From contig JAIEMQ010000004.1 of NCBI GenBank assembly GCA_019752015.1, positions 62,001 through 126,000 on the forward strand: 64,000 nt of DNA, in the 5' to 3' direction. The position numbers and the translations under genes were made by a program. Of the stretch, positions 7,940 to 15,952 are shown piece after piece. This DNA comes from Cyanobacteriota bacterium. GTDB taxonomy: Bacteria > Acidobacteriota > Vicinamibacteria > Vicinamibacterales > UBA2999. Each line of letters starts with the position of its first letter. The stretch's first letter is position 1. The notes under the pieces are model-generated. The model was given only the letters and a program-made list of their open reading frames with translations. It was not told the origin of the DNA and searched no databases.

Positions 7940-8060
7940 CTGTGGTCCAACCGGGACGTTCGTCCCATTGGAACCACGCGGATTCTAGCGGTATCGGGAC
8001 GTTCCGCACATGGCACTTCGGAGCGACGCGGCGCACTCTCACCATGGAAGGAGACGGTCC

Positions 8061-8864
8061 ATGGCTGCACGAATCCTGTTTTTCGCGTACGGGTGTCTCG
8101 CGTATTTGCTGTTCCTCGCGACGTTTCTTTACGCGATCGCGTTCATCGGCGGCTTCGGCGTGCCGGTCATTCTCGATGGTCCGCTGACGATGCCCCCCTT
8201 CGCCGAGGCTTCGGGGGGCAGGCCGTTCGTCACGGCGCTGCTGATCGACGCCGGCCTGCTCGGCGTGTTCGCCGTGCAGCACAGCGTGATGGCGCGGCCC
8301 TGGTTCAAGAAATGGTGGACGCAGATGGTGCCGTGGTCGATCGAGCGATCGACCTACGTATTGTTCGCGAGCCTCGCGCTCGACCTGCTGTTCTGGCAAT
8401 GGCGGCCGCTCGGCGGCGTGGTGTGGTCGGTCGACACGCCGATGCTGCGCAATATCATTTGGGCGCTATTTACTATCGGTTGGTTGCAAGTGCTCGTGAT
8501 TACCTTCTACATCGATCACTTCGATCTGTTCGGCCTCCGGCAGGTCTGGCTGCACCTGCGCGGGCGTCAATACACGCGCGTGCCGTTCGTGATGCCGCGG
8601 CCGTATCGCTTCGTGCGGCATCCGCTGTATCTGGGATTCATCATCGCGTTCTGGGCGGCGCCGACGATGTCGATCACGCGATTCGTGTTTGCCGCGGCAA
8701 CCACGGTCTACATCCTGCTGGCGATCCAGTTCGAGGAGCACGATCTATCGCACGAGCACGGCCCGGCGTACGACGAGTACAAGCGGCAGACGCCGATGCT
8801 GGTGCCCGGACTCGGCGGGCGTCGCGAGACTACCGCGGCCGTTTCGCCGTCAACATCTCGTTAG
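8061..8864 (+). CDS. NnrU/MddA-like membrane methyltransferase
   Basis: 267 residues from ATG 8061, chosen because GGAAGGAGA ends six bases upstream; the longer frame upstream has no such site. Several membrane helices are visible (FAYGCLAYLLFLATFLYAIAF, VLFASLALDLLFW, NIIWALFTIGWLQVLVITF). The block VMPRPYRFVRHPLYLGFIIAFWAAPTM matches the isoprenylcysteine carboxyl methyltransferase/NnrU superfamily, and the overall layout, with YDEYKRQTPMLVPG near the end, is closest to methanethiol S-methyltransferase MddA, which makes dimethyl sulfide from methanethiol. The specific activity is inferred. A palindromic insertion (8191-8220) adds about ten residues, MPPFAEASGGR, to the first periplasmic loop. 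Its 3' end overlaps the convergent nhaR by 35 bases. Confidence 0.8.
   Translation: MAARILFFAYGCLAYLLFLATFLYAIAFIGGFGVPVILDGPLTMPPFAEASGGRPFVTALLIDAGLLGVFAVQHSVMARPWFKKWWTQMVPWSIERSTYVLFASLALDLLFWQWRPLGGVVWSVDTPMLRNIIWALFTIGWLQVLVITFYIDHFDLFGLRQVWLHLRGRQYTRVPFVMPRPYRFVRHPLYLGFIIAFWAAPTMSITRFVFAAATTVYILLAIQFEEHDLSHEHGPAYDEYKRQTPMLVPGLGGRRETTAAVSPSTSR
8191..8220. repeat. in-frame palindromic insertion (TGCCCCCC...GGGGGGCA)
   Basis: Eight-base arms TGCCCCCC (8191-8198) and GGGGGGCA (8213-8220) flank TTCGCCGAGGCTTCG. It lies inside the methyltransferase frame and encodes PPFAEASGG, out of character with the hydrophobic surroundings. It belongs with the TTCGCC/GGCGAGG-type elements at 46372, 52363 and 57297. 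Confidence 0.6.
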
Positions 8865-9741
8865 CCGCTTCGGAGATCGCGACGACGGCGGGATGCTTGA
8901 GGCGGCGCTCGACGGAGATCGCGAAGTAGCGCTCGCGCACTGAATCGAGGCGCCCGACGATCGTCACACCGAACTGGCGCGTCACTTCCTTCTCGAGGAC
9001 GGTGGGGGCCACGAACAAACCGGCCCCCGCCTGTCCGAACGTGGTCAGCAGCGCGCTGTCGTCGAGCTCGGCGACAATGCGAGGCCGCAGTCCGTGCTGC
9101 TCGAAATAGTGATCGAGCGTGCGGCGCAGCGTCTTGCCGATCGTCGGCACCAGAAACGGCGCGCCATCGAGCGAGCGCGGAAAGTTCTTCCGGCGCGGCT
9201 GGGCGAGCTTCGCGGTGCCGAACACCGTCACCGGCGTTTCGCCGAGCGGATGGCTGAAGGCCTTCACTTTGATCGCGGGAGAGATCGGCGTGTCGGCGAT
9301 CACGAGATCGAGCGCGTGCGTGGCGAGATCGGTGAGCAGGCGCTCGGGCGCGCCGTCGCGGCAGACAATGTGGACGGGCTGCGGCAACCGCATTGCCGGC
9401 TCGAGCAGCCGGTAGGCGATGATCTTCGTCACTTCATCGGCGACGCCGACCTGGAACCGCACCGGCCGTCCGGTCGGCCGATCCTTCAGCGTATCCATCA
9501 GCTCGCGGCCGAGGCCGAAGATGTCGTCGGCGTAGCGATAGACGAGACGGCCCATGTCGGTGAGGACCAGGTTGCGACCCGATCGCTGGAACAGCTTTTC
9601 GCCGAGCTGATCTTCGAGCACGCGAATCTGCCCGCTGATGGTCGGTTGAGCGAGACGCAACTCCTCGCTCGCGCGGGCGATGGTCCCCTCGCGAGCGACG
9701 GTCCAGAAATACAGCAGGTGGTGATAATTAAGCCATTCCAT
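8830..9741 (-). CDS. nhaR: NhaR-type LysR family regulator
   Basis: 303 residues. The N-terminus MEWLNYHHLLYFWTVAREGTI, the wHTH (residues 5-64, with AQPTISGQIRVLEDQLGEKLF) and GRLVYRYADDIFGLGRELMD align well with the sodium-responsive activator NhaR rather than with generic LysR proteins. The effector domain also keeps NhaR-like blocks: VGVADEVTKIIAYRLL, LDLVIADTPI, and AELDDSALLTTFGQAGAGLFVAPT. NhaR controls nhaA-type Na+/H+ antiporters and osmotic genes in enterobacteria; no antiporter is in this window, so the targets here are unknown. The start is at a normal position, with the short divergent gap to purE carrying the likely control region. Confidence 0.85.
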   Translation of the reverse strand: MEWLNYHHLLYFWTVAREGTIARASEELRLAQPTISGQIRVLEDQLGEKLFQRSGRNLVLTDMGRLVYRYADDIFGLGRELMDTLKDRPTGRPVRFQVGVADEVTKIIAYRLLEPAMRLPQPVHIVCRDGAPERLLTDLATHALDLVIADTPISPAIKVKAFSHPLGETPVTVFGTAKLAQPRRKNFPRSLDGAPFLVPTIGKTLRRTLDHYFEQHGLRPRIVAELDDSALLTTFGQAGAGLFVAPTVLEKEVTRQFGVTIVGRLDSVRERYFAISVERRLKHPAVVAISEAANEMLTAKRPR

Positions 9742-9776
9742 CCGGTGCCTACATCTCGGTGCCTGAGTGCCTAGGA

Positions 9777-9782
9777 TATACT
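9777..9782 (+). promoter_or_regulatory. candidate -10 element TATACT for purEK
   Basis: TATACT lies 14 bases before the GTG start of purE in a region otherwise filled with GTGCCT words. No good -35 box is at the right distance and there is no Shine-Dalgarno site before the GTG, so the transcript would have a very short leader. Weak call. Confidence 0.3.
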
Positions 9783-9796
9783 CGGCGTTTCAAATC

Positions 9797-10285
9797 GTGG
9801 CCGATCAACCACTAGTAGCAGTGATCATGGGCTCGACGTCGGACTGGGACACGATGTGTCATACCGCCGAAGTCCTCGAGCGGTTCAACGTCCCCTTCGA
9901 AAAAGAAGTCGTCTCCGCGCATCGCACGCCGGTGTGGATGGCGGAGTTCGCGCAGGGCGCCGAGGCGCGCGGCATCCAGGTGATCATTGCCGGCGCGGGC
10001 GGGGCGGCGCACTTGCCGGGCATGGTCGCATCACACACCGTGCTGCCGGTCCTCGGCGTGCCGGTGCAGAGCGCATCGCTGCAGGGCCTCGACTCGCTGC
10101 TGTCGATCGTGCAGATGCCCGGCGGCGTGCCGGTCGGCACGCTCGCCATCGGCAAGGCGGGCGCGACCAACGCGGGCCTGCTGGCGGTCGGCATCCTGGC
10201 GACGACCCGGCCGGAGCTGCGCGAGCGGCTGCGGCAGTTTCGCGCCGGGCAAACCGCGAAGGTCCGGCAGGATTCGCTTCCGTGA
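9797..10285 (+). CDS. purE: N5-carboxyaminoimidazole ribonucleotide mutase PurE
   Basis: 162 residues from GTG 9797 (reading [20 protein letters not shown]); a longer in-frame start at 9767 would add an unlikely tail. Class I PurE signatures: GSTSDW at 12-17, the catalytic His42 in SAHRTP, the glycine-rich [16 protein letters not shown] loop, and [10 protein letters not shown]. It converts N5-CAIR to CAIR in de novo purine synthesis, acting with PurK encoded directly downstream. The two genes overlap by GTGA, typical of a coupled purEK pair. Length and motif spacing are normal. Confidence 0.96.
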   Translation: MADQPLVAVIMGSTSDWDTMCHTAEVLERFNVPFEKEVVSAHRTPVWMAEFAQGAEARGIQVIIAGAGGAAHLPGMVASHTVLPVLGVPVQSASLQGLDSLLSIVQMPGGVPVGTLAIGKAGATNAGLLAVGILATTRPELRERLRQFRAGQTAKVRQDSLP

Positions 10286-11415
10286 AGCGCATCGTGCTGC
10301 CCGGCGCCACCATCGGCGTGCTGGGCAGCGGCCAGTTGGGACGCATGCTCGCGCTCGAAGCGCGGCGCATGGGCTATCGCCTGCATACCTTGTCGCCCGG
10401 AGTCGATACGCCGACCGGGCAGGTCGCGGATCTCGAAGTCAGCGCCGAGTACGACGACATCGACGCGATCCGCGCGTTCGCGCGCGGGGTCGACGTGATG
10501 ACGTTCGAGTTCGAGAACGTGTCGACGGATGCGGCGGATGCCGCGGCGGAGATTGTCGAAGTGCGTCCGAGCGGAGCGGCGCTGCACATTACGCAGCAAC
10601 GGGCGCGTGAGAAGGCTTTCCTCGCCGATCGTGGTTATCCGGTCACGCCGTTCGCGAAGGCGCAGTCGGTCGACGAGCTCGCGGTGGGACTCGGCACCGT
10701 TGGCCTGCCGGCGATCGTCAAGACCGCGGCGTTCGGTTACGACGGCAAGGGCCAGCACCGCATCGATCGCATCGAGGACGGCGAGCGCGTGTGGGGATTG
10801 ATCGGGCACCAGGAAGCGATCATCGAGCGCGTTGTCGACTTCACGCACGAGATCTCAGTCGTCGCGGCGCGCGGCATCGACGGGCAGTTCGCGCATTACG
10901 GCGCGATCGAAAACGTGCATCACAACCACATCCTCGATTTGACGGTGGCGCCGGCGAGAGTGCCGGCGGGCATCGCCAGTGAAGCCGTGCATCTCGCGCA
11001 TCGCGTGGTCGACGATCTCGGCTACGTCGGCGTGTTGTGCGTCGAGTTTTTCGTGACGGCGGATGGGCGCGTCCTCGTCAACGAGATTGCGCCGCGGCCG
11101 CACAATTCGGGTCACTTCACCATCGACGCCTGCGTGACGTCGCAATTCGAGCAGCAGGTGCGCGCGGTCTGCGGGTTATCGCTGGGCGACACCGCGCAGA
11201 TCAAGCCCGCGGCGATGGTCAATCTGCTCGGCGACCTCTGGGTCAACGGCGAGCCGGATTGGGCGGCGGCGCTGGCGGTGCCTGACGTAAAGTTGCACCT
11301 CTACGGCAAGGATGAAGCGCGCGTCGGCCGCAAGATGGGCCACATCACGGCGCTGGCGGATTCGGTCGACGAAGCCGCCGCCAAGGCGCTGGCCGCGCGC
11401 GATGTGCTCTGCTGA
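10282..11415 (+). CDS. purK: N5-carboxyaminoimidazole ribonucleotide synthase PurK
   Basis: 377 residues, an ATP-grasp enzyme. It opens with the N-terminal nucleotide-fold motif [13 protein letters not shown] (about 11-23), followed by [22 protein letters not shown] in the ATP-binding region, [17 protein letters not shown] and the metal-site stretch [18 protein letters not shown]. It carboxylates AIR with bicarbonate and ATP to N5-CAIR, which PurE rearranges. GTG start overlaps the purE stop by four bases, and no other purine genes are nearby. The sequence appears intact to its natural end. Confidence 0.96.
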   Translation: MKRIVLPGATIGVLGSGQLGRMLALEARRMGYRLHTLSPGVDTPTGQVADLEVSAEYDDIDAIRAFARGVDVMTFEFENVSTDAADAAAEIVEVRPSGAALHITQQRAREKAFLADRGYPVTPFAKAQSVDELAVGLGTVGLPAIVKTAAFGYDGKGQHRIDRIEDGERVWGLIGHQEAIIERVVDFTHEISVVAARGIDGQFAHYGAIENVHHNHILDLTVAPARVPAGIASEAVHLAHRVVDDLGYVGVLCVEFFVTADGRVLVNEIAPRPHNSGHFTIDACVTSQFEQQVRAVCGLSLGDTAQIKPAAMVNLLGDLWVNGEPDWAAALAVPDVKLHLYGKDEARVGRKMGHITALADSVDEAAAKALAARDVLC

Positions 11416-11424
11416 TCGCCAATC

Positions 11425-11943
11425 ATGATTCGATTCGGATCGTTCCAGATCGATCCGCGGACCTGGGAGCTGTCGAAAGACAGCGAGCCGGTCGACTTGT
11501 CGCCGCGGCTATCGCTTCGTCGGCGAGCGGCGACGATCAAAGATCCGTTCCAGGACTGGGTCAAGGGCCGGCTGGCGCTCGACACGCTCGATGCCAGCAA
11601 GCTGAACGACGCCGTCCAGGCCTTGGAGCGCACCGCTCTCGAGCTGCCGAAATATGCGCCCGCGCACGCCGGACTCGCCAACGGCTATCTCCTGCAGTAC
11701 GAACGCACGCGCTTCGGCAGCACGCCCGATCGCAGCCTGATCGCGCGCGCCATCGACGCCGCGCGGCAGGCGACGACGGTGGATCCGTCGCTCGGTGAAG
11801 GGTGGGCGGTGCTCGGCTATCTGCTGTTCGCCGCCGGCAAGGTCGAAGAAGGGCAGGCGGCCGCGCGACGTGCCACCGCGCTCGAGCCCGTTTGCGCGAC
11901 CATGCGCGGCGCCAGAGTCCTTCGTCCTTCTTCTCGAATTTGA
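11425..11943 (+). pseudogene. deletion-scarred winged-helix plus TPR regulator remnant
   Basis: Three pieces of one larger protein type are compressed here. MIRFGSFQIDPRTWELS...VDLSPR is the beginning of an OmpR/CadC-type winged-helix domain. Bases 11504-11527 read, in the +1 frame, RGYRFVGE, which normally closes that same domain about 60 residues later. From about 11535 frame 0 resumes with TPR-like sequence (DPFQDWVKGRLALDTLDASKL, APAHAGLANGYLLQY, GWAVLGYLLFAAGKVEEG). After about 11895 it runs into the complement of another broken gene. Intact relatives are several hundred residues long. I infer at least two internal deletions plus 3' loss; an assembly artefact is an alternative. Confidence 0.65.
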
Positions 11944-12565
11944 TCTCGCGAAGATCGTGGAGATAGCCGCCTTCCGCGTGGAGCACATCGCCGAGCAGAC
12001 CCTGCTGGACGATGTTCAGCACCAGCATCTCGGGCCGATCGTAGTTGCAGTTCTCCATCATCACGGCGTGACGGCGGAATTTTTCGGCGGTCTCCACAAG
12101 CGCCCAGCAGTCGTCGATGGTCATCGCCGCGGGGACCTCGGTCGCGGCATGCGTGCCTGATTTCATTGCCGCGAGCATCACCGGCACGTGCCACTCCCAC
12201 GGCGTGGCCGTGAAGACGAGATCGAGATCTTCGGTCTCGCACAAGCGCTCGAAGTCGCGAGGGCCGCGCGAGTACGCCGGTGGTGCGGGATGCCCCGCGG
12301 CGGTCACGGCTTTCTGCGCCCACGAGGTGCGTTCCTCGCGGATGTCGCAGACCGCGGTGATCCGGCATCCCGGAATCTTCAGAAAGTTCTCGACGTGACT
12401 TCCACCCTGGAGGCCGACACCGACCATGCCGATTTTCACGAGCGAAATGGGTGCCTGGGGTGTCTGGGGTGCCTGGGGTGCCTGAGGTGCCTCAGCTGCA
12501 AGGTGCATAGACGCGGCGGCGGCGCCGCTCAGTTTCAGAAAGTCGCGGCGATTGATGTCGTTCAT
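11905..12565 (-). pseudogene. truncated Tat-exported Gfo/Idh/MocA (GH109-like) oxidoreductase
   Basis: From ATG 12565: Tat signal NRRDFLKLSGAAAAS, then a linker APQAPQAPQTPQAP encoded by a 9-base repeat, then a Rossmann start (KIGMVGVGLQGGSHVENFL). TATPWEWHVPVMLAAMKSGTHAATEVPA and ENCNYDRPEMLVLNIVQQGLLGDVLHAEGGYLHDLR are typical of the GH109 branch of this superfamily, NAD-dependent glycosidases. About 215 residues are normal, ending near EGLW; beyond that the frame is antisense to the TPR remnant, so about half the protein is missing. Its start overlaps the penicillin acylase stop (ATGA), showing it was the second gene of that operon. Confidence 0.75.
12450..12494. repeat. five 9-base units (GGTGCCTGG) in the Tat linker
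   Basis: Five consecutive units GGTGCCTGG, GGTGTCTGG, GGTGCCTGG, GGTGCCTGA and GGTGCCTCA. Read on the minus strand they encode the Pro-Gln-Ala repeat behind the Tat signal. Related GTGCCT/GGCACC words fill spacers at 9746-9772, 17045-17083 and 46887-46931. Confidence 0.8.
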
Positions 12566-14988
12566 GGTCGTGGTGTGAGCGTCAGCGTTGTGACCGTGGT
12601 GCCGGGGAGGAATGGCGTTGGCTCGCCGTTCAGCCATGCGCGGTATTGATCGCCGTAATGCGGCGAGAGCGGGTGGCCGCTCTGGCCGGTTGGAATGTGC
12701 AGGATGCCTTCGTTCTCGCGGCCGGGTGAGACCGCCATCCGCTCCGACGGACCGGTGCGAGGCGTGCTCGCGCGCGGAGTGTAAACGTCGCCGGGAAGCG
12801 GATCGCCGGGCATGTTGAGATAACGGCCGACGAACGGAATGGCGCCGGCAAGCGGATGCCGGATCTCGGCGCTGTTCGCCTCACCCCACGTGCGATCGGC
12901 AAGGCTTCTGCCGCCGTCGGTGAGCTGCGCGATCACCGCATCGACAGTATCGAGAATCGCATCGTCCCAGGTCTTGTATTTCGGATCGAGCAGATGCATC
13001 GGCCGCTCGCTCACGATTTGCCACACCGGTCCCTCGCCTCGCAGCAGTCTCGTGTAATCGAACTCCGGATCGACGGACTTCGCGGGTTCGGTCAGCGACG
13101 TCATCACACGCCGCACGAACAGCAGCCGGAATTCCTTGACGAGGCGATAGCCGACCGACTCCGGCGACGCGCGCCCCGTCCATTTCGAATCGATGAGGCG
13201 CCTGAATTCTTCGCGCCGACCAGCGCCGGGATCCGGGATCGGGGATCCGGGAGCCTCGATCGTGTCGAGCAGCAACTTCCGCCATCGCTCGAGGAACAAC
13301 GCGCGATCCTCGAGCTGGATGCTGAGCATGTCGACGGGTGTCGCCTTGTCGATCTTCATCAGGCGATCGCGGATCAATCGCGCCCGGATGCCGTCCGCGT
13401 AACCGCCTTCGCCGATTGCGGCCAGCATCGTGCCGTCGACGACCGGTGAGTTCGCGGTCCAGATGCGGCCGTCTTTCGGATCGACGATGCGGGGAAATTC
13501 GCTGGTGGTGAGGTAACCATCCCATCGATGCGTGCCGTCGGCCCACGATTCCGGCGTCATGCCGTCGTGGCCGATGCGCTTCGGGATCGCGCCGCCGATG
13601 GTCCACGCAATCCGCCCCATCGTATCCGCCATCGTCACGTTCTGGTTCGGGATGCCGAGGCCGGCCACTGCCTGCCACAGCTCGTCGACCGATCGCGCGC
13701 GCTCGGGCCTGGTGATGTCTGACGCGAGCGCGGTCGCATCGTGCGCGACCCAGCGCTGCGCATACTCGCGGCCGCGCGCGTCCTTCCACACCACGGGCCC
13801 CCACATCGTCCACCGCATGAGCACGGTCTTCGACGGCGCGCCCTTCGCCGCGATCGTTTCTTCGAAGACGTCGAACGCCTTCGGGCCTTCGGGTGTCAGG
13901 TACTTTTGGGGATCGCGCGCATCGGGCTCGATGCGGATCAGGTCGCTCCAGTCGCCGCCGGTGTTCGTGAATCCCCACGCGACGTGGCCGTTGCTGCCGA
14001 CGACCATGCTGGGAATGCCGGGAAGCGTGACGCCGGTGAGACGTTGATTTGTGGGAAACACCATCGAGGCGCGATACCAGATGATTGGCACGCCGATCGA
14101 GAGGTGCATGTCGTTGGCGAGGATCGCGGCGCCCGACGCGCTGTGCGCGCCATCGACCGCCCAATTATTGCTGCCGATGATCGAGGCTTCGTCCTCGGGA
14201 ACAATCCGGCTGTCAGGAACAATCCGGCTAAAGCCGGATGCTCCAGTGACTGACGTGTGATGTCCGTCCCTCAAATCGAAAACATTTGATTCCGGAATCG
14301 GCGGGCGGACGATCGCATTACCGACAACAGGTGTCTCCCAATCCGATCCCGCGGTGGACAGGAAGCGAAACATCGGCTCGGGCAGCGTGTCGCGCAAGGC
14401 GCCGTGCGATTGTTCGAAGGCGGCCTGGCGGCCTTGCAGTGTGTTGAACATCGCGAGCACGGTGAGGATCGAGTCCTCGGGCAGCCATGGCTGCGGCGTG
14501 GCGCGAAGGACCAGATACTCGAACGGTGCGGCACCGAGCGCGTTCAGGCCGGCGTTGACGCCGGCGGCATAGGCTTCGAGAATTTTTCGATACGACGGTT
14601 CAGCGAGCTCGAGCGCGCGGTGCGCGACATTGCGGAAGCGATGGGCGCGCATGTCCTCGTCGACTTGCATCGCTCGGGGCCCGACAAGCCCCGACAGCTC
14701 GCCGGCCGGCTGGCGGCGCTGCAAGTCCATCTGGAAAAAACGATCCTGCGCGTGCAGGAATCCGAGCGCGCGTGCCACATCCTCGCGCGTTGCGCCGGTG
14801 ATCGTCGGCACGCCCAGCGCGTCGCGATCGACGCGGACGTTCGCGGTGAGCCCCGACACCGCCGCGGTCCCATCGATCTGCGGCAGGCTGGCGCGCATCT
14901 GGGAGCGGGCATAGATTGCGCCGCCGCCGATCAACAGCGTGATCCCAACCACAGCGATCGACGCGAGACGAACAGCCCGCTTGAGCAT
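12562..14988 (-). CDS. penicillin acylase family Ntn-hydrolase
   Basis: 808 residues: N-terminal membrane anchor/signal (about 1-28), alpha-chain region (50-245), spacer, then the autocatalytic Ntn site GSNNWAVDG with Ser273 as nucleophile and new N-terminus of the beta chain. Later blocks such as NDMHLSIGVPIIWYRASMVF, GSNGHVAWGFTNTGGDWSDL, RWTMWGPVVW and WTIGGAIPKR are standard for the family. It hydrolyses amides (beta-lactam side chains, acyl-homoserine lactones or others); the substrate cannot be told. Two repeat insertions are visible: a REP palindrome in the spacer just before Ser273 (peptide GFSRIVPDSRIVPE) and a GGATCCGGG-type repeat giving PGSPIPDPGAG. Neither disrupts a known catalytic residue. 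Confidence 0.92.
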   Translation of the reverse strand: MLKRAVRLASIAVVGITLLIGGGAIYARSQMRASLPQIDGTAAVSGLTANVRVDRDALGVPTITGATREDVARALGFLHAQDRFFQMDLQRRQPAGELSGLVGPRAMQVDEDMRAHRFRNVAHRALELAEPSYRKILEAYAAGVNAGLNALGAAPFEYLVLRATPQPWLPEDSILTVLAMFNTLQGRQAAFEQSHGALRDTLPEPMFRFLSTAGSDWETPVVGNAIVRPPIPESNVFDLRDGHHTSVTGASGFSRIVPDSRIVPEDEASIIGSNNWAVDGAHSASGAAILANDMHLSIGVPIIWYRASMVFPTNQRLTGVTLPGIPSMVVGSNGHVAWGFTNTGGDWSDLIRIEPDARDPQKYLTPEGPKAFDVFEETIAAKGAPSKTVLMRWTMWGPVVWKDARGREYAQRWVAHDATALASDITRPERARSVDELWQAVAGLGIPNQNVTMADTMGRIAWTIGGAIPKRIGHDGMTPESWADGTHRWDGYLTTSEFPRIVDPKDGRIWTANSPVVDGTMLAAIGEGGYADGIRARLIRDRLMKIDKATPVDMLSIQLEDRALFLERWRKLLLDTIEAPGSPIPDPGAGRREEFRRLIDSKWTGRASPESVGYRLVKEFRLLFVRRVMTSLTEPAKSVDPEFDYTRLLRGEGPVWQIVSERPMHLLDPKYKTWDDAILDTVDAVIAQLTDGGRSLADRTWGEANSAEIRHPLAGAIPFVGRYLNMPGDPLPGDVYTPRASTPRTGPSERMAVSPGRENEGILHIPTGQSGHPLSPHYGDQYRAWLNGEPTPFLPGTTVTTLTLTPRP
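13225..13254. repeat. in-frame GATCCGGG/GATCGGGG repeat
   Basis: Tandem words GGGATCC, GGGATCG, GGGGATCC and GGGAGCC within the acylase gene, encoding PGSPIPDPG. The same GGGGATC word is repeated four times at 57725-57757 next to hisA. Confidence 0.65.
14198..14244. repeat. REP-like palindrome inserted in the acylase spacer
   Basis: Perfect palindrome ATCCGGCT-AA-AGCCGGAT at 14222-14239, with the word GGAACAATCCGGCT occurring twice (14198 and 14216) and GCTCC following. On the minus strand it encodes GASGFSRIVP. A near-identical copy lies in hisF (58909-58937); the stem is a shortened form of the REPs flanking the RAYT gene. Confidence 0.8.
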
Positions 14989-15014
14989 TCGGGGGATTCT
15001 CCCATATGGGCTGC

Positions 15015-15047
15015 GGTCCGCCTAAAGGCGGACCCTCACAGGATTTA
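15015..15047. repeat. left boundary REP of the RAYT locus
   Basis: Palindrome GGTCCGCCTAAAGGCGGACC (15015-15034) followed by CTCACAGGATTTA. The same 33 bases recur without a mismatch at 15714-15746 in the same orientation, bracketing the transposase gene. Confidence 0.85.
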
Positions 15048-15055
15048 TTTAAGGG

Positions 15056-15187
15056 TCCTTGTGAGGGTCCGGCTCATTCTTGAAACTCTGGTGAAGGTGC
15101 GGCTCTTCTATGAAGTTCTTGTGAGGGTCCGGCTTTAGCCGGACCGCTTATCAAGTTCCTGTGAGGGTCCGGCTTTAGCCGGACCGC
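15056..15187. repeat. REP array downstream of the RAYT gene
   Basis: Four head-to-tail copies of a unit beginning TTCTTGTGAGGGTCCGGCT, at about 15056, 15087, 15117 and 15157. The last two carry the complete palindrome GGTCCGGCTTTAGCCGGACC (15126-15145 and 15166-15185); the first two keep only the left half. Orientation is opposite to the boundary REP. The transposase stop codon (15175-15177) lies inside the last palindrome. Confidence 0.85.
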
Positions 15188-15678
15188 AGTTTGCCCACGC
15201 GCGCAATCTCGATCAAATCCTCGCGGCTGTGAACCTGCGAACCAATGAAAGGGTAGTCGTCAATCTTCTCGACCAGTCCTGCTCGAATCGGATTGTTGAG
15301 GATGTACTGCATCGCTCCCCAGACGTCCTTGTCCTGTCTGAGAAATCGATCATGTCCGTATCGCTGCCACACCCGCAGATTGAATGCCTTCATGAAATAG
15401 AAGCCGGAGTACTGCTTGGCCAACTTGATAAATTGAAGCGCATTCGAGCTGTGAGTTCGACCGCGAACCAGCTTGTGCACGTGGTCGGGCATGTACATGT
15501 CGACCGTTATTTCTAACTCGGTCTCTGCACACGCGCGCAGAACTTGCTCGCGTACCAAATCGACGCGATCTGATTGCGTGAATAGACGCTGGCGCCTGTG
15601 ACAACACCAGGTGAGCGAATAGGAATACATTCCGATGTAATCAAAGTCTTTGAGGTGAGGGGGATGTCCAAGGCTCAT
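15175..15678 (-). CDS. REP-associated tyrosine transposase (RAYT, TnpA_REP)
   Basis: 167 residues, a single-domain Y1 HUH transposase. MPDHVHKL supplies the HUH-type pair His66 and His68, and KLAKQYSG gives the likely catalytic Tyr90. VWQRYGHDRFLR followed by YILNNPIRAGLVE is the hallmark C-terminal signature of RAYTs and separates them from classic IS200/IS605 TnpA. No TnpB or IS ends accompany it. It sits among REP palindromes, which RAYTs bind and cleave as single strands, and its last codons and stop (KLRSG-stop) are written by a REP. The gene appears intact and therefore possibly functional. Likely role: spreading or maintaining REP sequences in this genome. Confidence 0.93.
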   Translation of the reverse strand: MSLGHPPHLKDFDYIGMYSYSLTWCCHRRQRLFTQSDRVDLVREQVLRACAETELEITVDMYMPDHVHKLVRGRTHSSNALQFIKLAKQYSGFYFMKAFNLRVWQRYGHDRFLRQDKDVWGAMQYILNNPIRAGLVEKIDDYPFIGSQVHSREDLIEIARVGKLRSG

Positions 15679-15713
15679 GCCGTGGATACAGCATTTATTG
15701 ATCCAGTCTGTGT

Positions 15714-15746
15714 GGTCCGCCTAAAGGCGGACCCTCACAGGATTTA
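15714..15746. repeat. right boundary REP of the RAYT locus
   Basis: Exact 33-base direct copy of 15015-15047, located 36 bases upstream of the transposase ATG. Two further partial tails (TTCACAGGATTT at 15757, CCACAGGAGTTT at 15783) follow, indicating a decayed array on this side too. The rest of the spacer up to the ada gene shows no other feature. Confidence 0.85.
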
Positions 15747-15952
15747 ATCGGGAATCTTCACAGGATTTGATTGCCGAATCCCTCCACAGGAGTTTTTGGA
15801 GGGTTTCTCGTGGGCCCGCGGGAACAATCTACCTAACGGCGTGGGAACAATGCGCCCCCGCGGATTTGCGGATTGACGCCCATTCGGGTCGTTCCACTGT
15901 CATCGCAATCGGCGGATCGCGGAGGGCCGGGGCGCTGGAATACCTTGGCTGC

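Noticed and set aside
7094-8929. 611-codon plus-strand frame spanning two genes
   Set aside because: Antisense to the hydrolase-LuxR gene and out of frame with the methyltransferase; both real genes have clear motifs.
15056-15187. Possible CRISPR array at the REP cluster
   Set aside because: Units are palindromic REPs with no unique spacers of constant length, and a RAYT rather than cas genes is adjacent.
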